Of a stretch of 64,000 nucleotides of DNA, positions 27,183-35,898 are shown piece by piece; position 1 is the stretch's first letter; each line of letters starts with the position of its first letter. The position numbers and the translations under genes were made by a program. Under the pieces are notes generated by a model. It was not told the origin of the DNA and did not search any database. It saw only the letters and a list, made by a program, of their open reading frames with translations. Source of the stretch: CAYMCO01 sp964388955 (GTDB taxonomy: Bacteria; Chloroflexota; Anaerolineae; Anaerolineales; E44-bin32); assembly GCA_964388955.1 (NCBI GenBank), contig CAYMCO010000001.1, forward strand, positions 248,001-312,000. The letters run 5' to 3'.

Positions 27183-30100
27183 GTGCCGTCGTATCGCCGA
27201 GCGGGAATAGGGAATGAGCAGATGCACGAAGAAGTAGCGATTATCGGTATGGCGGGACGGTTCCCGGGAGCGCATGACGTCGAGGGATTCTGGAGGAATC
27301 TGGCCGACGGGGTTGAGTCCATCCGGCCCTTTTCCCAAGAAGAACTGGCGGCCTCGGGTGTGGACGAGGTCACGCTCGCGAATCCTCGTTTTGTGAATGC
27401 GGGAGCGGTGATGCCCGACCCCGATCGGTTTGACGCCTCATTTTTCGGCATCAACGCGCGGGAAGCCGAGATCATGGACCCGCAGCACCGCATCTTGCTG
27501 GAAGTCGCCTGGCAGGCCCTGGAAGACGCCGGGCACGACCCTGACCGCTTCGCCGGACGGATTGGAGTTTACGGGGGTGTCGCGCCGAACACCTATTTCC
27601 AGAACAACCTGGCCACTCGGAAGGACCTGCTTGACTTGCTCGGGCGCTACGCAGTTATGCTCGGCAACGAGAAGGAATACGCCATCACCAGAATCGCCTA
27701 CAAGCTGAATCTGAAAGGCCCATCCATCAGCGTCAACACGGCCTGCTCCAGCAGCGCCGTTGCCATTCATCTCGCCTGTCAGAGTTTGCTCAGCGGTGAG
27801 TGCGACATGGCGCTGGTCGGTGGAGGGCGCATTCTCGTTCCGCTCTCTGGCGGATATCTATACGAAGAGGGCGGCATCATGTCACCCGATGGACACTGCC
27901 GCGCTTTCGACGCCGGGGCGCGTGGCACGGTGGCGGGCAGCGGAATAGCCATGATCGTTCTCCGGCGCCTGGGCGACGCCCTCCAGGATGGAGACGTCGT
28001 CCACGGTGTGATCAAGGGCACCGCCGTCAATAACGATGGCTCACAGAAGATCGGTTTCACCGCCCCGAGCATTCAAGGGCAAGCCGCCGTGATCGAGGAG
28101 GCGTTGCTGCTCGCAGATGTATCGCCGGAAAGCATTGGATATGTCGAGGCTCACGGCACCGGAACCACCCTCGGCGATCCGATCGAGATATCCGCATTGA
28201 CAAGGGCGTTTCGGAAGTGGACTCAGAAGCGCCAATTCTGTCCGGTCGGATCCGTGAAGAGCAACATCGGCCATCTGGATGCGGGAGCGGGTGTGGCCGG
28301 AATCATCAAGACAATTATGGCGATGAAGCACGGCCTCATCCCGGCCAGTCTCAACTATTCCGCCCCCAATCCGGAGATCGACTTCGCCGGCAGCCCATTC
28401 TACGTGAATGCTACCGCTTCGGAATGGCCGGACCGGGGCGGTCCCAAGAGAGCCGGGGTCAGTTCATTTGGGCTAGGCGGGACGAACGCCCACATCATAC
28501 TCGAGGAAGCCCCGCCCCTTCCCAAGTCAGGAAATGCCAGGTCGCATGAACTGATCGTGCTCTCCGCCAAGTCGGAAGGAGCGCTTTCCAAGGCCGCCCG
28601 GAATCTGGCGGCCCACCTGCGCCAGCACCCGGATCAGAAGCTCGCCGATGTGGCCTTCACCCTTCAGACCGGGCGCCATGCCTTCCAGCGCCGGCTCAGC
28701 GTCGTGTGCGAGAGCTCCGAGCAGGCGATTGGATCGTTGGAGGCGCTGAACCAAGGTGCGAGGGCAAGCCTCGCAGAAGATTCCATCTCGGACTCGGTCG
28801 CCTTTATGTTTTCCGGGCAAGGTTCGCAGTATGTGAACATGGGCCGTGGTCTTTATGAAAGTGAGAGCGTCTTCCGTTCCGAAATGGATCGCTGTTTTCG
28901 AATCCTCCGGTCCAGCCGGGGATTGGATTTGAAGGCCATTCTATATCCCGCGGAAGGCGCCGAGGAGGGTGCGACGCAGCTACTGACCCAGACATCCCTC
29001 ACGCAACCGGCGCTATTTGCGCTTGAATATTCCTTGGCGAGGCAATGGGATGCCTGGGGGATTCGGCCGAAGGCGCTGGTTGGACACAGTATCGGGGAAT
29101 ATGTGGCCGCTTGCCTCGCGCATGTGTTTCCACCCGAGGATGCATTGCACCTCGTTTGCGAGCGCGGCCGGCTGATGCAGTCGCTCCCCCCGGGATCCAT
29201 GCTGGCCGTTCCGCTTGAAGAGGCGCAGATCGCCCATTACCTGAGCGATGGTGTGGGCCTCGCCGTCATTAATGCGCCCGCCATGTGTGTCGTGTCGGGT
29301 GAGACAGAGCCCATCGGCCAACTGGCGAATCGATTGTCAAAGGACGGCGTGGAAAGCCGCACGCTCCACACGTCGCATGCCTTCCATTCGTCGATGATGG
29401 AGCCAATTCTCGAACCGTTCGCGAACGCTATAGACGGCGTCAAGCTCCGAGCGCCGCAGATCCCATTCGCGTCGAATGTCACCGGCAATTGGATCACCCC
29501 GGATCAGGCGACTGATCCAGCCTATTGGGCATCCCATATCCGGCGCACGGTCCGGTTCTCCGACTGCCTGGAGACCCTGTATAAAGGTGGCAGCAAGATC
29601 ATGGTCGAAATCGGGCCGGGGCGAACGTTGACCACATTCGCCAGGCGGCACCCCGCGCGCCCGGCGACAGCCACCGCCGTCGCCACTATCCGTCACCCGA
29701 AAGAATCGGAAGCAGACATGGCGTTTCTGCTTCAGGCTCTGGGCCGCCTGTGGCAGGTGGGTCTCAAAGTGGACTGGCATCTGTTCCACGCCGACTTCAG
29801 TCGGCGCCGTCTTTCCCTGCCCACCTATCCATTCGAAAGACAGCGGTACTGGCTCGAGCCCGGAATTGCATCGGATCCCGCGATTCAGGCCCGGGATTCC
29901 ACCCTCTCTATTCGCGCGATGCCAGCCGGTGTCGGGCACTCAGAGCCTCCCACGCCTCCAGAGGCAAGCCGACCTGGAGGACCTCGGAACGACGCGGAAC
30001 GCATGCTGATGTCCATCTGGCAGGGCCTACTGGGCATAGAGGATTTCGGCATCCAAGATAACTTCTTCGAGCTTGGCGGGACCTCCCTACTGGCCACAAG

Positions 30101-30959
30101 GATGTTCACTCAGGTTGCGGGGGAATTCGGGAAGCGACTGCCGCTGGCCACCATCTTCGAGGCGCCGACGATCAAACAACTGGCCTTGTTGCTGGGCCAG
30201 CAGACAACTTCCTTATCCAAATCATCCATGGTGAAGGTTCAGCCTGGAGGATCACGACCGCCTCTCCTCTGCATTCCCGGAAATCTGGGCAACGTTTATC
30301 ATGACCTGCGGTATCTCAGCCGGCATCTCGGCCCAGACCAACCTGTGTATGGATTTCAGGACGGCATTGGACACCCCTCCGACATTGGGAAACTGGCAGC
30401 GCACTTCGTAGCGGATATTCATTCTTCCGGCCTGCGCCCTCCCTACTACTTGACGGGCATCTGTTCTGGTTCGGTGGTGGCCTTTGAAATGGCGCAGCAA
30501 TTGGCGCACCAGGGCAAAGAAGTCGCTTTTCTTGCCCTTGTGGAACCGGCCTCATTGCCGCTCCCTGATGCGCGTTCCTACTTCGATCTCCTTGCAGAGA
30601 TATGGTACCGGTTCTCTCGACACCTTGGCGATCACTCGCGCACAGTGAGAGGCCTCAATCTTGGCGAGAAGGTGATGTTCATGCGATTGAGGCTCAAGCT
30701 GATCGCGAATCTGTGGGAAATGAAGCGATACTTGCCCCAGAAGTTGCCCGGGCACATGTACATCTTCCTGACTCAAGAGTCCATCGATTCGAGCCCGAGA
30801 CCGAGATGGGGTGACTACGCCGCGGGGGGCGCGGAAATCAATCAGATCCCTGGAACGCACCGCAGCATCACCGGCGACTACACGGCCATTGAAGAGGCCC
30901 ACATGAGAGTCTTGGGTACGCTCCTGAGGGAACGATTGGATGCCAACCTCAAGAGCTAG
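27183..30959 (+). CDS. Polyketide synthase: KS-AT-ACP-TE
   Basis: 1258 residues from GTG 27183; ATG 27222 is an alternative. KS about 16-440 with the triad Cys in NTACSSSAVA and His in EAHGTGT and KSNIGHL. AT about 535-830 with the active Ser in GHSIGEY; HAFH downstream fits malonyl-CoA. Carrier domain about 935-1010 (FFELGGTSLLA). TE about 1020-1250: the nucleophile elbow reads GICSGSVVAFEM, placing Cys where most type I TEs have Ser, with Glu in LALVEPAS at the usual Asp position and His in IPGTHRSI. There is no KR, DH or ER, so the added two-carbon unit would stay a beta-keto. With the upstream Ser-loading module this predicts a one-extension Ser-derived product, possibly cyclised on release. 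Confidence 0.88.
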   Translation: MPSYRRAGIGNEQMHEEVAIIGMAGRFPGAHDVEGFWRNLADGVESIRPFSQEELAASGVDEVTLANPRFVNAGAVMPDPDRFDASFFGINAREAEIMDPQHRILLEVAWQALEDAGHDPDRFAGRIGVYGGVAPNTYFQNNLATRKDLLDLLGRYAVMLGNEKEYAITRIAYKLNLKGPSISVNTACSSSAVAIHLACQSLLSGECDMALVGGGRILVPLSGGYLYEEGGIMSPDGHCRAFDAGARGTVAGSGIAMIVLRRLGDALQDGDVVHGVIKGTAVNNDGSQKIGFTAPSIQGQAAVIEEALLLADVSPESIGYVEAHGTGTTLGDPIEISALTRAFRKWTQKRQFCPVGSVKSNIGHLDAGAGVAGIIKTIMAMKHGLIPASLNYSAPNPEIDFAGSPFYVNATASEWPDRGGPKRAGVSSFGLGGTNAHIILEEAPPLPKSGNARSHELIVLSAKSEGALSKAARNLAAHLRQHPDQKLADVAFTLQTGRHAFQRRLSVVCESSEQAIGSLEALNQGARASLAEDSISDSVAFMFSGQGSQYVNMGRGLYESESVFRSEMDRCFRILRSSRGLDLKAILYPAEGAEEGATQLLTQTSLTQPALFALEYSLARQWDAWGIRPKALVGHSIGEYVAACLAHVFPPEDALHLVCERGRLMQSLPPGSMLAVPLEEAQIAHYLSDGVGLAVINAPAMCVVSGETEPIGQLANRLSKDGVESRTLHTSHAFHSSMMEPILEPFANAIDGVKLRAPQIPFASNVTGNWITPDQATDPAYWASHIRRTVRFSDCLETLYKGGSKIMVEIGPGRTLTTFARRHPARPATATAVATIRHPKESEADMAFLLQALGRLWQVGLKVDWHLFHADFSRRRLSLPTYPFERQRYWLEPGIASDPAIQARDSTLSIRAMPAGVGHSEPPTPPEASRPGGPRNDAERMLMSIWQGLLGIEDFGIQDNFFELGGTSLLATRMFTQVAGEFGKRLPLATIFEAPTIKQLALLLGQQTTSLSKSSMVKVQPGGSRPPLLCIPGNLGNVYHDLRYLSRHLGPDQPVYGFQDGIGHPSDIGKLAAHFVADIHSSGLRPPYYLTGICSGSVVAFEMAQQLAHQGKEVAFLALVEPASLPLPDARSYFDLLAEIWYRFSRHLGDHSRTVRGLNLGEKVMFMRLRLKLIANLWEMKRYLPQKLPGHMYIFLTQESIDSSPRPRWGDYAAGGAEINQIPGTHRSITGDYTAIEEAHMRVLGTLLRERLDANLKS

Positions 30960-31157
30960 GAACTATATGCGTGCATCCAGGATCGACCCTATCCGCCCTG
31001 CATTATCGACTCCCTGACACGTGACAAACAGGGTCTGTCTTCGCCCTCCTGGATGATTGACCCTGGGAGTGGCGACACATCCTCCTTGAAGACAGGCTGA
31101 GAAGAAGACCCCGGCCCTTCGTCAATTGAACACAACTGAGCGAGGCAACTCCAAAGA

Positions 31158-32321
31158 ATGATCAGAACGCATCCCAGATCCGGCCCACACATGACTGAAG
31201 AGAAGAACCCCAAGATCCTTGTAGTCGATGATGATCCCGATACAGGGAATTTGATCGCGGCCGCTCTGAATTCGAGCGGCATCCAAGTGGAGGCCGCATA
31301 CAACGGCCGCCAGGGTGTGGAAATGGTGAAATGTGACGAGCACGATCTGGTCATTTTGGACCTGATGATGCCCGAAATGGACGGTTGGGAGACATACGAA
31401 GGCATCCGCCACGTCTCCGAAATCCCAGTGATGTTCCTGACTGTCCTTTCAGACAGGCAGAACATCAACCGGGGATTCGATCTGGGAGCCGTCGACTTCA
31501 TCTCGAAGCCATTTGGAGTGCTCGATCTGAAGAATCGCGTCGTCCAGGCGCTTGAAAACAACCATGCGGGAAGATACGCTTCCCTCCCTCTGGCAGACAT
31601 AAAGCCAAGTCGGATTCCGGCAACGATCGTCGAGAATGCCCGCAGGGAAACCTACTACCTGGTCAAACGCATGCTAGATATCTTGGTGGCTTCTCTTCTA
31701 CTCGTCGTCCTTTCCCCGCTAATGCTGTTCATCGGCCTGCTCATCCGATTGGATTCACCGGGACCTGCCATTTTCTCTCAAGAAAGGATCGGCTCCAAGC
31801 GGAGGCGAACCGCCATGGGTGTGACCTGGGAACCAACCAGATTCAAGTTCTATAAGTTCCGAAGCATGTATAAGGATATCGATCCATCCGTCCACCAAGC
31901 TTATGTTGAGGCTTTTATCAATCACAATGCCACCGAAATGGATGCCGCTCAGCCTTCGGAGTCGGGAGTGCGCAAACTGGTCAACGATCATCGCATCACG
32001 AAGCTTGGCAAGTTACTGCGCAAGACGAGCATAGACGAGCTGCCGCAGCTCTGGAATGTGTTGATGGGGGACATGACCCTCGTCGGCCCGAGACCGGCAC
32101 TGCGCTATGAAGTTGAGCTGTACAAGCCCTGGCATCATAGACGATTGCGCGCCGTTCCAGGGTTGACTGGCCTTTGGCAAGTGGAGGGTCGGAGCATGAT
32201 GGAATTCGATGAGATGGTGGCCCTGGACATTGAATACACGGAACGGAAATCCATATGGCTGGACACGATCATCCTGCTTAAGACACCGATCGCGGTGCTC
32301 TCCATGAAGGGGGCATACTAA
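31158..32321 (+). CDS. Response-regulator receiver fused to initiating phosphoglycosyl transferase
   Basis: 387 residues (start at 31158; ATG 31191 is equally plausible). Residues about 20-135 are a complete receiver domain: acidic pair in ILVVDDD, phospho-acceptor Asp in VILDLMMPEMDGWE, Thr in MFLTVLSD and Lys in SKPFG. Residues about 165-387 are a monotopic sugar transferase of the WcaJ/PssE/RfbP class: membrane helix (ILVASLLLVVLSPLMLF), KFYKFRSM, catalytic Asp-Glu in SIDELPQLWN, DMTLVGPRP and PGLTGLWQV. These enzymes move a sugar phosphate onto undecaprenyl phosphate, the first step of repeat-unit assembly. The fusion implies phosphorylation-dependent control of polysaccharide initiation, which is inferred. 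The receiver closely resembles the stand-alone regulator at 61718. Confidence 0.9.
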   Translation: MIRTHPRSGPHMTEEKNPKILVVDDDPDTGNLIAAALNSSGIQVEAAYNGRQGVEMVKCDEHDLVILDLMMPEMDGWETYEGIRHVSEIPVMFLTVLSDRQNINRGFDLGAVDFISKPFGVLDLKNRVVQALENNHAGRYASLPLADIKPSRIPATIVENARRETYYLVKRMLDILVASLLLVVLSPLMLFIGLLIRLDSPGPAIFSQERIGSKRRRTAMGVTWEPTRFKFYKFRSMYKDIDPSVHQAYVEAFINHNATEMDAAQPSESGVRKLVNDHRITKLGKLLRKTSIDELPQLWNVLMGDMTLVGPRPALRYEVELYKPWHHRRLRAVPGLTGLWQVEGRSMMEFDEMVALDIEYTERKSIWLDTIILLKTPIAVLSMKGAY

Positions 32322-32336
32322 CAAGGAGATACTACA

Positions 32337-33392
32337 ATGCAAAAGACGACAATCGGGGTAATTGGATGCGGATACTGGGGTCCCAACCTCATCCGCAACT
32401 TTGTTGAACTTCCGAACGCCAGGGTTCTTGCTGTCGCGGACCTGCGGGCCGACAGGTTGAACCATATCGCGAATCGCTTCACGGATGTTGAGACCACCCA
32501 AGACTATCGGGATCTTCTGAGCATGCCGCTGGACGGCGTGGTGATCGCGACTCCCCCACCAACGCATCACCGCATTGCCTCAGACTTCCTGCATAATGGG
32601 TTTCACGTCCTCGTTGAAAAGCCGCTCACGCTGAGCTCCGGAGATGCACAATCTCTGCTTGATCTGGCCGAGTCGGAGGACCGCATCCTGATGGTGGGAC
32701 ATACCTTTGAATACAACCCGGCGGTCCGCAAGCTCAGGGAGATCATACGTTCAGGCGAATTGGGAGATATCTATTATTTCAACTCTGTCCGCGCCAACCT
32801 GGGCCTGTTCCAGCAACAACTCAACGTCGTCTGGGATCTCGCCCCTCACGACATCTCGATACTTCTCTACCTCATCGACGAGGACCCTATTTCCATCTCC
32901 GCCACCGGCGCGGCCTGTGTTTTCGAAGGCATCCATGACATCGCTTACATTAATCTCAACTTCCCCAGCGGGATTACCGCACACATCCACGTGAGTTGGC
33001 TTGATCCCTGCAAGGTTCGCCGGACGACTGTAGTCGGCAGCAAGAAGATGGCTGTGTATGATGACGTGGAGCCCCTGGAGAAGATCCGCATCTATGACAA
33101 GGGTGTGAACACGCTCCCTTACACAGATACCTATGCAGATTTCCAATTCAGCTACCGGTACGGCGATGTGGTGATCCCCCACATTCCGTTCACCGAGCCC
33201 CTCCGCATCGAATGTGAACACTTCATCAACTGCATTCAGACAAATGAGCAGCCGCAGAGTTCGGGGGAATCTGGGTTGCGCGTCGTGAGGGCTACGGAAG
33301 CCGCCGCCAAGTCGCTTCGCAATGGCGGGGTGAGCTCGCCACTGGCAAGCAATCGGTCGCGGGGCGATGGCCGGCTTGTCGTCCGGCGATGA
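32337..33392 (+). CDS. Gfo/Idh/MocA-family NAD-dependent sugar dehydrogenase
   Basis: 351 residues with a strong SD (AAGGAG) before ATG, 15 bases after the transferase gene. Rossmann motif IGVIGCGYWGPNLIRNF at the N-terminus, ATPPPTHH, and the catalytic HVLVEKPL (Glu-Lys-Pro) that marks this family. Overall it resembles WlbA/WbpB, which oxidise C3 of UDP-GlcNAcA to a keto sugar. The DegT-type aminotransferase at 37724 would be the matching next enzyme, so the pair probably makes a 3-amino sugar nucleotide for the polysaccharide. The C-terminal ~20 residues are basic and look non-conserved. Substrate identity is inferred from context. Confidence 0.85.
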   Translation: MQKTTIGVIGCGYWGPNLIRNFVELPNARVLAVADLRADRLNHIANRFTDVETTQDYRDLLSMPLDGVVIATPPPTHHRIASDFLHNGFHVLVEKPLTLSSGDAQSLLDLAESEDRILMVGHTFEYNPAVRKLREIIRSGELGDIYYFNSVRANLGLFQQQLNVVWDLAPHDISILLYLIDEDPISISATGAACVFEGIHDIAYINLNFPSGITAHIHVSWLDPCKVRRTTVVGSKKMAVYDDVEPLEKIRIYDKGVNTLPYTDTYADFQFSYRYGDVVIPHIPFTEPLRIECEHFINCIQTNEQPQSSGESGLRVVRATEAAAKSLRNGGVSSPLASNRSRGDGRLVVRR

Positions 33393-34021
33393 ATCCTCTA
33401 GACGACGACATATGGATCCATCTGATTGGAGGCGACCCGGAAGGGGGAGCGGCCTCTGTTTCGCAGTCAGCAGGGGAAGCCTTCCACGCTAGAGGTGACG
33501 GGAATTGTGCCCGCATCTTCTCCCAACCAGGTCCCTGCGAATCGCGGACCATTCCGCACTCGCGAATGCAGCCCTGACGAGTTGGGAGATCGCCCGGGAA
33601 AGCGGAATCGAGGTAAACTCTGTGCACCGAGGACCGGATTCGCTTTCATTTCGCCATACTGGTTATGCGATGTAGGGATCTGCCAGGGGCGATTCCAGCC
33701 GTATTCCAACCATCCGCTTCGAGGACGCAGGGAACTTGACGCGCTTCGCAGAAGCAGATCCGTAGAGATATGGAAGAAGCTGAGACTGCCGGCGCAAGTG
33801 ATTCCCCAGAAACAGGAGTGCGCACGCGATCCTGATCCGGTCCGAGAAAGGCGTCTTTCGGATTCGGGAATCCGCTATGTCTTTTCTGTGCAATGTCAGC
33901 CCAATGGATGAAACGCCGCAACAATCATCTGCGATCGTTCGGGCGTTTGGAGAACTTATCCTGTCGGCCCGACTCCCCGATCTGGCAGCCATCATTTCGT
34001 GCAGATTGAGCGGTGAGCGGC
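33393..34021 (+). other. Unassigned stretch with broken coding-like segments
   Basis: No intact gene. A 62-codon frame (33389-33577) starts with ATGA overlapping the dehydrogenase stop. A second frame (about 33527-33675) reads SLRIADHSALANAALTSW-like protein. A third (about 33802-34028) reads SARLPDLAAIISCRLSGE near its end and overlaps the next gene's start. Coding-like pieces in different frames suggest a decayed or frameshifted gene, but I cannot name it, and assembly error is possible. Confidence 0.3.
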
Positions 34022-35320
34022 ATGCCTAGAAAATTGAAGCTTGGCATCTTCATCGCCGTCGTCTGGGGTTTGGTGCTTGTCGGCCTGCTGATCCTGATCC
34101 AACCATCAATGTCTGCGAGGATCAGCCGAAGCATGACGGCTGCGACAGCCGGCCGGACCTCAACCCCGATAGACCTTGATCCAGGTGCCCCCACACCGGA
34201 GCCGACTTCAATGGTCTCACTCGAAACCAGTGGAGGGGGGAGAGTCTCCGGGATGATCCTGGATCAAAGCGGGAAACCCATCCCTGGCGCTCTGGCGCTG
34301 TTGTCGCTGTCCTCAGGTGCGACACACTATGCCCACAGCACCGCTGAAGGGCAGTATGAAATCGCAGGGGTGCCCGCCGGTATGTATACCGTAGTTTGTG
34401 CCAAGCCTGATTACCAGCTGGCTTCCTTGCAGAATATCTCAGTGGACCCAGGCCAGGTACGATCACACGTCGACTTCATATTGTCCAGGAGCCAGGGTTT
34501 TGACCGAACAGCTGCAGCCGCCGGCATCCAATCCATACAACTGCGCTCCAAACAAGAGTCTTCTCTCGTGCAATCGGAGACCTACGAGCTGCAGGCCGTC
34601 GATAATCGGTTCCAGGTGGCCTTCTATTCCCCGCATGTGGTTTCGGACCCCCGCCCCTTGATCATCGCTATCTGGCCAAATGAAATTGAGAACGGAGGCC
34701 GGCTATGGGAGGCGATGGCTGAAGCGGGCTATTTGGTGGCCGTGTTCCAACATTCCCTCAACGTTGATAGAGAAGCGCAGAGGATCTTGACCACGCTCTC
34801 CCTTATGGCAGATGGGAGATTCGACGTGGAGCCAGACCTGGAAAGGATTGGCATATACGCCGCAAGTTCCGGATCGATTACCGCCAACTTGGTCATACAG
34901 CAGCAGCCGGACCTCAAAGCACTCGTATTGAGCGGGGCTATTACCGACTTGTTCTCCTATCGATTTGACCTGATGACAGGCGGGTACGCGCAGGCGCTGG
35001 ATCACGGAGCGGGGGTGCAATTCAGAATCCTCGGTGACCCACAGATCACCCCTGAAGACTATCTGCGGTATTCGATGTTTTTCAACGCCGAGAACGTTCC
35101 GCCGAGTCTGATTGTGCATGCCACAAACGACTACCTCGTGCCTGTGGATCAGGCATATCGCTTCGCGCAAGAACTAAACGCGATCGGCCGCATCAATGAA
35201 GTCTATCTCATCGATGATGCTAGTCACTATCTGCTTCCTTTTGGCATCCGCAATCCTGAGCAGGAAGGCACCGATCTATCGTGGGCTGTGATCAACTTCT
35301 ACAGCCGTATTCTGGAATAG
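34022..35320 (+). CDS. Membrane-anchored alpha/beta-hydrolase with carboxypeptidase-regulatory-like domain
   Basis: 432 residues from ATG 34022; GTG 34013 is an alternative. An N-terminal helix (LGIFIAVVWGLVLVGLLILI) is followed by a Pro/Thr-rich linker, then a CarboxypepD-reg-like beta domain at about 70-165 (GKPIPGALALLS, AEGQYEIAGVPAGMYTVV). The C-terminal 240 residues are a prolyl-oligopeptidase/dienelactone-hydrolase-like fold: nucleophile elbow GIYAASSGSIT, Asp in VHATNDYLVP, and His in DASHYLLP. It is predicted to act outside the cell on an ester or glycan substituent. Its place between early polysaccharide genes suggests trimming or de-esterification of the polymer. No exact substrate can be given. 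Confidence 0.65.
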   Translation: MPRKLKLGIFIAVVWGLVLVGLLILIQPSMSARISRSMTAATAGRTSTPIDLDPGAPTPEPTSMVSLETSGGGRVSGMILDQSGKPIPGALALLSLSSGATHYAHSTAEGQYEIAGVPAGMYTVVCAKPDYQLASLQNISVDPGQVRSHVDFILSRSQGFDRTAAAAGIQSIQLRSKQESSLVQSETYELQAVDNRFQVAFYSPHVVSDPRPLIIAIWPNEIENGGRLWEAMAEAGYLVAVFQHSLNVDREAQRILTTLSLMADGRFDVEPDLERIGIYAASSGSITANLVIQQQPDLKALVLSGAITDLFSYRFDLMTGGYAQALDHGAGVQFRILGDPQITPEDYLRYSMFFNAENVPPSLIVHATNDYLVPVDQAYRFAQELNAIGRINEVYLIDDASHYLLPFGIRNPEQEGTDLSWAVINFYSRILE

Positions 35321-35370
35321 GGGCTCGAGGGGGGTTCTGTGGGGAGCCGACCATCCCGTACGAGGTGCGC

Positions 35371-35838
35371 GTGAAGAATCGCGAGCTGATCGCTGAAGGC
35401 CTCATAATGAGCGGAGGTGTGCTTGCCCTATTCCTCGCGGCGGCATTCTTCTATCGCTTTCGGAGTACGCTGCTCTTCTATGAGGTACCTCCCTATCACT
35501 GGCTGGCTATGAGCTCTTTATTTGCCCTTCTCTCCGGCTTTTCCTACGGAACCTCAATGTTCGGGCATGGATTTGACCTCGATGTCCAGTTCTCACGCGA
35601 CGTGTTTCTCGTCCACTCGCTCCCGGCCCTGTTCGTCATGGTCGCCTCCGCATATGTTGCCTTCCGGTATCGATTGGCTTTGGTGGATCTACTATTCTTG
35701 GATGTGAGAAGTCCGATCGGCGGCCCAGCTTCCATTCTCCTTATGCTCCAGCCAGTACTGGTACCACTGTGGCTTGGGTTGGCCCTCGGAAAGGCAATGC
35801 GACCGTCTGCCAACGATGGGCAGTTCGACGATTCCTAA
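35371..35838 (+). CDS. Small four-helix membrane protein of unknown function
   Basis: 155 residues from GTG 35371; GTG 35365 or ATG 35407 are also possible. Four hydrophobic stretches are visible: SGGVLALFLAAAFFYRF, WLAMSSLFALLSGFSYG, LPALFVMVASAYVAFRY and SILLMLQPVLVPLWLGLAL. I do not recognise a family. It lies between the hydrolase and the Wzz/kinase gene, 60 bases before the latter, so a helper role in polysaccharide export or chain-length control is possible. That is inference from position only. Confidence 0.55.
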   Translation: MKNRELIAEGLIMSGGVLALFLAAAFFYRFRSTLLFYEVPPYHWLAMSSLFALLSGFSYGTSMFGHGFDLDVQFSRDVFLVHSLPALFVMVASAYVAFRYRLALVDLLFLDVRSPIGGPASILLMLQPVLVPLWLGLALGKAMRPSANDGQFDDS

Positions 35839-35898
35839 GGGATCATATCCGACTCACGGCCACGTCTCCGCGCGTTGAGCCGCAGGATGAGGTGACAA

